A stretch of DNA of 64,000 nucleotides from Fomitopsis serialis (taxonomy: Eukaryota; Basidiomycota; Agaricomycetes; Polyporales; Fomitopsidaceae): the NCBI RefSeq assembly GCF_022376445.1, contig NW_025954962.1, positions 1,736,001 through 1,800,000 of the forward strand. The letters are read 5' to 3'. Position numbers and translations under genes: made by a program. Shown piece by piece: positions 59,472 to 64,000 of this stretch. Numbering within the stretch: the first letter of the stretch is position 1; each line of letters starts with the position of its first letter. The notes under the pieces were generated by a model. The model did no database searches. It was not told the origin of the DNA and saw nothing but the letters and a program-made list of their open reading frames with translations.

Positions 59472-60837
59472 CTAGTATGGCACCTCGTCAAACAGCTTCG
59501 ACACGCTCTCTCCGTAGTGACTGCGCCTGATCACCTCGGCAAGCACCAGCCCGATGTCAATTACCTCGATTTTGTCGCATTTCGCCATGTTCTCTTGCTG
59601 CGGCAGCGTATTGGTGACGATCAGCTTCTCCAGCGCGCTCTCCTGGATGTTCTTCAGCGCCTTGCCGCTTAGGATTCCGTGCGTAACCAGGCCAAAAATG
59701 CGCGACGCCCCCGCTTCCGACAGGTGCTGCGCGCGAGGCAGAGCGTGCCGCACGTGTCCGCCATGTCGTCGACGAGGATGGCATCTTGCCCTTGACGCGG
59801 CCACCAGGACCATCCGCGAGACTTCGTTCGCCTTCTTCCGCTCCTTGTGGAACACGCAAAGTCGACACCCAGCCGGTCCGATATTGACGTGCCCTGCACG
59901 TGCGACATGGACGTGAATATAAGCACGCAACGTGGGACAAGGTATGACGTACCGCTTCGCACCACCGGCGTCCGGTGAGACGATCACTATTTGGGAGAGG
60001 TCGAAGTTGGTGCGGATGTACTGGATCGTAGACGGCTCCGCGTAGAGCTATGGAAACAATCAACTAAAAGGTCAGCCGGACATCGCAGGGAAACGGTACT
60101 CACGCTGCACGGGAGACGAGTGTGAGTTACGCGGTGCGGAGCAACCCAGGAGACGTACTTGTCTACAGGAACGTCGAAGAAGCCCTGGATTTGCGACGCG
60201 TGCAGGTCCATCGTCTGGTTACGGCCCACGTCAGCTCACACGAGGCCCAACCGGGGATCAATGCCCAGCGCAGTACACGACTGCAGCAGCGATGACGGCA
60301 GGGTGCACTCACGATGACATGGTCGCATCCGGACTTTTGGATCATGTTCGCCACGAGCTTGGCCGTAATGGGTGCGCGGCTCTTGTCCTTCTTGTCCTGG
60401 CGTGCGTATGGGTAGAGGGGGACGATCGCCGTGATGCGCTTCGCGCTCGCGATTTTGCAGGCATGCACCATGATGCAGAGCTCCATGAGCGCCGTGTTGA
60501 CCTGACCGCAGCCCGTGTTGATGATGTACACGTCGTCCTCGCGCACCGAGTCCAGGATGCGCACGCTCGTCTCGCCGATGCTGCTCTTCGTCACCTCAGC
60601 CTTGCTGAGCGGGATGCCGAGCCTGTGTAACACCGTCCAGACGCAGGTGCGTATGCATGGTTAGGGTGGAACCCTGCGCGTTGAGAAAGGGTATACCGTC
60701 TAGTTATGATCTCCGCAAGCTCTGGGTGGCTGGTGCCTACGATGACGACGGCGAGCAATCCGACGTTCAGCATTGGCCCATCGATTCCGCGGGGGGCACT
60801 CACCGGTGAAAATCTTGATACCGTTACCGGTGAACAT
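59472..60837 (-). CDS. PRS: ribose-phosphate pyrophosphokinase (PRPP synthetase), about 320 aa
   Basis: Makes phosphoribosyl pyrophosphate from ribose-5-phosphate and ATP for nucleotide, His and Trp synthesis. Exons 60804-60837, 60697-60736, 60313-60622, 60159-60214, a single nucleotide at 60104, 59953-60047 and 59472-59893. Marks: [19 protein letters not shown], the flexible-loop part [19 protein letters not shown], the [18 protein letters not shown]g/ATP region, the ribose-5-phosphate signature [10 protein letters not shown], and PRPP-binding loop [13 protein letters not shown]. The end is [15 protein letters not shown]. The one-base exon supplies the third base of Asn in VDN|LYAEP, a residue conserved in PRPP synthetases. 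The last exon is five bases short of the frame (near 59891, 59862, 59810, 59798 and 59736); with these added the protein is 320 aa, the normal length. Confidence 0.9.
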
Positions 60838-61452
60838 TTTGCATACATGAAACGAATAAAGATACGATGCGAAACGAATGAGCCAGTCAGACGAGGATGC
60901 AGGAGGGGGAAGAGAAATCGGAGGCAGCGGCAGCCGCTGCAGGCCAATGCTGGGGCGGTGGTGGGGTCGCGAGCGCTTGTGGGTAAATTGGATTCGCGCT
61001 GGAAAGTTGCCTTTTCGGGGAGCAAATTTTGGATAACGTCAGCAACGTCCGCTGTCCGGATCCGGTGCAGCGGTCAGAACGTTCGTGTGCAGAGTGGACG
61101 TCGCTTGAACTCACCGTCGGCCGTCTCGTCGTTCTGACGAATGCTGTGTGCACAACAGATTGATTGATTGCTCCCCGAGCAGGAACCCTGTAAGTACAAG
61201 CGTTCCCTCGAAACGTCACTCCAAATTTCCAGCCAGGACATCGGCCCGCCTCCAGGCTGCTCTGAGTGACTGAGTCCGACTCGAAGTTTTCCTAAGCCGA
61301 CTCTGTTTTTCTCTGGCTCACACTCGAAACGAGCTGTCTCACCCAGGGTGGTCTAGCCAAACATATGGTCAAATGGATGTATCAGTGACTCATCTGTCTC
61401 AGTGTAGACCACCTTCGGGTCTGTTCTTCCTCAGCCTTACCCTACGGTGCAA
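60838..61452. other. PRPP synthetase upstream region, 0.6 kb
   Basis: Contains the PRPP synthetase promoter and the 3' flank of the next minus-strand candidate gene. Open frames here show no family marks. Confidence 0.4.
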
Positions 61453-62562
61453 TCAGCAGGGTCGCGGTGCGGTATGCACAAGGTATGCAGCTGAGACTCT
61501 TCCGTGATTTGGCTCCGGATCCGTCGGGTCCACGAGTATAGCCATGGGCCCGTCGGACATGTTCGCCCATAGCGTATGGTCCGGCTCGATGGCTGAGTAC
61601 TGCCACCAGAACCGCCATTCAGATGTAATCTTACTGTAACCTGTGAGTCTGCAGAGCCCGTGCTGGACGTAGGAGCATGCGCTGACACCAAACCTAGCCC
61701 GCTCAGAAGGCGAGCTTACAGAGCGTTTGCATAGACCGATAGATCCGTACGTCACATAGTCCAGAATAACGTTTGTCCCACTCTATCGGATAGGCCACGA
61801 GGTCCGCAAGGTTCGTCGTGACAAAGGTTGGCGACCAAGATCCTTCGAGCGATTGCACTGACGGTCTGCAGACACACGCGCAGCGGTAGAGTCTGCAGGG
61901 AGGACCCTCCCATAGGTGCGTGTATCGAGTGTACGTGGTCAACTGGGGCTGTCGCCGGTATTAGCACGACGTTGACGTTGGTCGCGAGCAGTCTGGGACT
62001 ACTTACATACTACCTTCGACACGGATCTTCCGGGGCTTCCGCGACGGTGGTATGTACGTCCATCGACTCGGCGATATCCACGCAATCCTGGAACGGGCTG
62101 TCTGCCCCGGATCCGACTCTTCCGCGAGCATCGCGACAAGCATACTCCGCCTCTGCCAATTTGTCGTGATCGGTCCGCCGGATGCAGAGCGTGAGTTGGG
62201 AGCCTTTCTGTTGGAGAAACACTACCTATTGTAGGCGGTGTTCTCCCAGGATGAAAGCATGCTACCCTGCAGCGAACCCTAGGATGTGTAACACAGTGCA
62301 TAGACACCTATTCCAGACTGCTCCAGGAGTTCGCGCCTTTCTCGCGTGTTGTCAGCGAATCGAAGCAAGATACAGGGCGTACATACCTCGTAGACATCCA
62401 GACTCGTCCAGGCATGATGCGGATTTGTATGTTCATTGAACTGCACACATCCAGCAGAGCATCGCCCAACATAGCACAAACCATGTCAGCCCTTCGCCAG
62501 TTATATTGAGCCCAACGAACACATTCATTCAGGTAATCTGCGACTGGAGAACACGAGGACAT
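61453..62562 (-). CDS. possible unrecognised gene, structure incomplete
   Basis: Not recognised. The best-supported part is a two-exon end. One piece, about 61720-61956, contains SWSPTFVTTNLADLVAYPIE, then KRYSGLCDVRIYRSMQTL. It is spliced by GTAAGC...CTCACAG (61641-61719) to exon 61453-61640, which reads YSKITSEWRFWWQYSAIEPD, then LWANMSDGPMAILVDP, ending HTAPRPC. Upstream coding-like pieces begin MSSCSPVADYLNECVRW at 62562 and include DHDKLAEAEYACRDARGRVG around 62110-62170, with a GTATGT donor near 62392. I could not join all pieces in one frame: the intron near 61957-62020 gives a stop in every combination tried. Either a base is missing here, as in neighbouring genes, or this is a decayed gene. 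Confidence 0.4.
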
Positions 62563-63075
62563 ATGAATCTTAGCACTAAGCTACAAACTTGTGAGGACGG
62601 GTGTGCACGACGGATATCGAGAGGTAGGCGATACGCAAGGAAAGCGAGTGTCAAACGCGAGGGGACGAGACGGGACGAGCGTATAAAGTGGGGACAATGA
62701 TAGAACGACGGTAGATGGATGAAGGGAAAATATGTCACCACGCGGGATAACGGGGAAGGGAAGTTTCGGAGGGGTCAAAAGTAGGATATGCGGAGAGCAG
62801 CAAAGAAGCCGCACAAAAGAAACAGGAAGGAAGACATTAACAAGGGGAAAGGCATCATCGAGGGGTTACGACGTAGTAGGAAAGCTAACAAAATGTACAG
62901 ATGTCGAGTGGTGACGGAATGGTAGGGGTAGTCGATGGACACAAATTCAATAGCGTCACGTAAGCGTATAATAACAAACAATGCTACAGGGATACTTATG
63001 TCTGCCCGGTCCAGTGTGCGCGCAATGTGATTTGAGGCGACGCACGCGTGCGCTCCCGCAAGATGGAAAAATATA
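62563..63075. other. intergenic, 0.5 kb
   Basis: A purine-rich plus strand (62600-62900), that is a pyrimidine-rich minus strand. It is probably the 3' flank of the right-edge gene together with the promoter of the candidate gene to its left. No gene seen. Confidence 0.4.
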
Positions 63076-64000
63076 TCATCTTGGCCCGACGCCGTTCATG
63101 TTCATTGACATGAGACCAGACGCAGCATACGAGCGAGGCACGGTGTTGGGCGTGTTCAAAATAGATAGCAAATGAGCGTTGTTTGTCGCACGCATGGGGT
63201 TTCCAGTCATGGGCGGAGCGACGGCGGCGGTAGGTCCGTAGGCTGCTGAGGGAGAAAGGGGTGGGCCAGACATCGGCGACAGCTGGGGCCCATCGTACAT
63301 GGGGTACTGTGCCTGGGGGAGGATGCGTAGCGGCGCGATGGTGGCAGGTCGCGTCATACCATTCGCAGGACCGTATGCGCCCGGGCCTGTGGAGGGCAAT
63401 GTACCAAAACCAGGACCAGGTACCCTCGGTGTGCGAGACTCTAGCCCAGGAGTCATATAGCCCAACTGATCTTCATTCAGACTAGCCTTGCGCGACGGCA
63501 CGTAGGGCAGTGGATGGAAGGCGTTGCTGGTACGTGGGCGTACGGTGAAGGGGTCGTCGCAAAGGGGATCGAGACGGGGCATCATGGTAGACGGTGGAGG
63601 GTAGGTCGACCCAGCAGCAGGATTGGAGGAATAGATGAGGGGATCGCCAGCACGCCCGAATGTAGACGCCGGATACATGGGCGCAGGCGGGCCGGAGTAG
63701 GCGTGTAGGGAGTCTGGGATGGAGGGAGTCCTACGGGCCAAGTGAGACGACAACCTGTCGGATTCCTTTGCGACATTCTCGAGCAAGGAGATGTACTTCA
63801 TCTCCTTCTGGATGTCGTGCGGGCGCGAGAGGTACGGAGATATATCCGCTGACGCTCTCGAGGCGCGATGAGCTCGGGACAGCCGAGGGGACAGCTTCGC
63901 TTGCGCGTCGGGAGCAACTGCGTGAGATGAGGGTGGACGCTGTTGCTGTAGGCCCAGACTACTCTCTGTGGCAAGGCCATTGAGAGCCGACATAGAAGAC
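63076..64000 (-). CDS. C-terminal part of a Pro/Ser-rich protein, cut by the window edge
   Basis: One uninterrupted frame of about 305 residues, ending NMNGVGPR-stop at 63076. An ATG lies at 63993 (MSALNGLATES), but the frame stays open to the edge, so the start may be further right. Features: basic AKLSPRLSRAHRASRAS, a predicted helix KEMKYISLLENVAKESDRL, then a long Pro/Gly/Tyr/Ser-rich disordered stretch, and near the end HLLSILNTPNTV. A short leucine motif of the LLxxLN kind occurs in mRNA-decapping factors such as Dcp2, where it binds Edc3. That link is a guess from one motif. No enzyme domain is in view. Confidence 0.6.
   Translation of the reverse strand, partial: SSMSALNGLATESSLGLQQQRPPSSHAVAPDAQAKLSPRLSRAHRASRASADISPYLSRPHDIQKEMKYISLLENVAKESDRLSSHLARRTPSIPDSLHAYSGPPAPMYPASTFGRAGDPLIYSSNPAAGSTYPPPSTMMPRLDPLCDDPFTVRPRTSNAFHPLPYVPSRKASLNEDQLGYMTPGLESRTPRVPGPGFGTLPSTGPGAYGPANGMTRPATIAPLRILPQAQYPMYDGPQLSPMSGPPLSPSAAYGPTAAVAPPMTGNPMRATNNAHLLSILNTPNTVPRSYAASGLMSMNMNGVGPR

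Noticed and set aside
1..64000. CRISPR arrays, phage, bacterial operons, rRNA genes, secondary-metabolite or defence islands
   Set aside because: The spliced eukaryotic gene structure throughout excludes bacterial systems, and no rRNA block, backbone biosynthetic enzyme or NLR-like gene was seen.

Overview
This window is nuclear DNA from a basidiomycete fungus, most likely an Agaricomycete. The evidence is dense GC-rich coding sequence on both strands, genes split by many introns of about 43-80 bp with GT-AG ends and CTRAY-like branch points, and basidiomycete-style versions of HSP104, VPS13, a Ras GTPase-activating protein, an RCK/MAK kinase and a DENN protein. I cannot name the species. There are no operons, CRISPR arrays or phage genes. 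Exon borders were read by eye from splice signals and reading-frame phase; the totals divide by three unless stated.

Left part (1-9134): three tandem alpha/beta-hydrolase genes on the minus strand. The first is cut by the window edge, the second is intact, and the third is decaying with a foldback inverted repeat in its first intron. A JAC1/HSCB iron-sulfur co-chaperone diverges from a dysferlin-domain protein, and a TMEM135-family membrane protein follows. At 9584-10020 a structured insertion of about 407 bp is bounded by 15-bp direct repeats.

Middle (10171-25292): the complex I zinc-finger subunit NDUFS6 and HSP104 share a divergent promoter with heat-shock elements. Then come an unrecognised 589-aa protein, a NIPA-type magnesium transporter, a gene-poor stretch, and a large DENN-domain protein. 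VPS13, the bridge-like lipid transfer protein, fills 25553-37332.

Right part (38361-64000): a small unrecognised multi-exon gene, a fatty-acid elongase, a 3.6-kb gene-poor region, a C2/RasGAP protein, AP-2 alpha adaptin, diphthine methyl ester hydrolase DPH7, an RCK/MAK-type kinase, PRPP synthetase, an uncertain hypothetical gene and the end of a Pro/Ser-rich protein running off the edge.

The genes are ordinary housekeeping functions: protein folding, respiration, membrane lipid and vesicle traffic, signalling and nucleotide synthesis. I found no new multi-gene system. The most unusual features concern gene structure: an apparent one-nucleotide exon in PRPP synthetase (60104), a 6-nt exon in NDUFS6, a skippable 24-nt exon in the TMEM135-like gene and three GC-AG introns. 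Reading frames in the right third are also broken at many places by apparent loss of single bases, mostly in short base runs. That looks more like a sequence-quality problem than biology.
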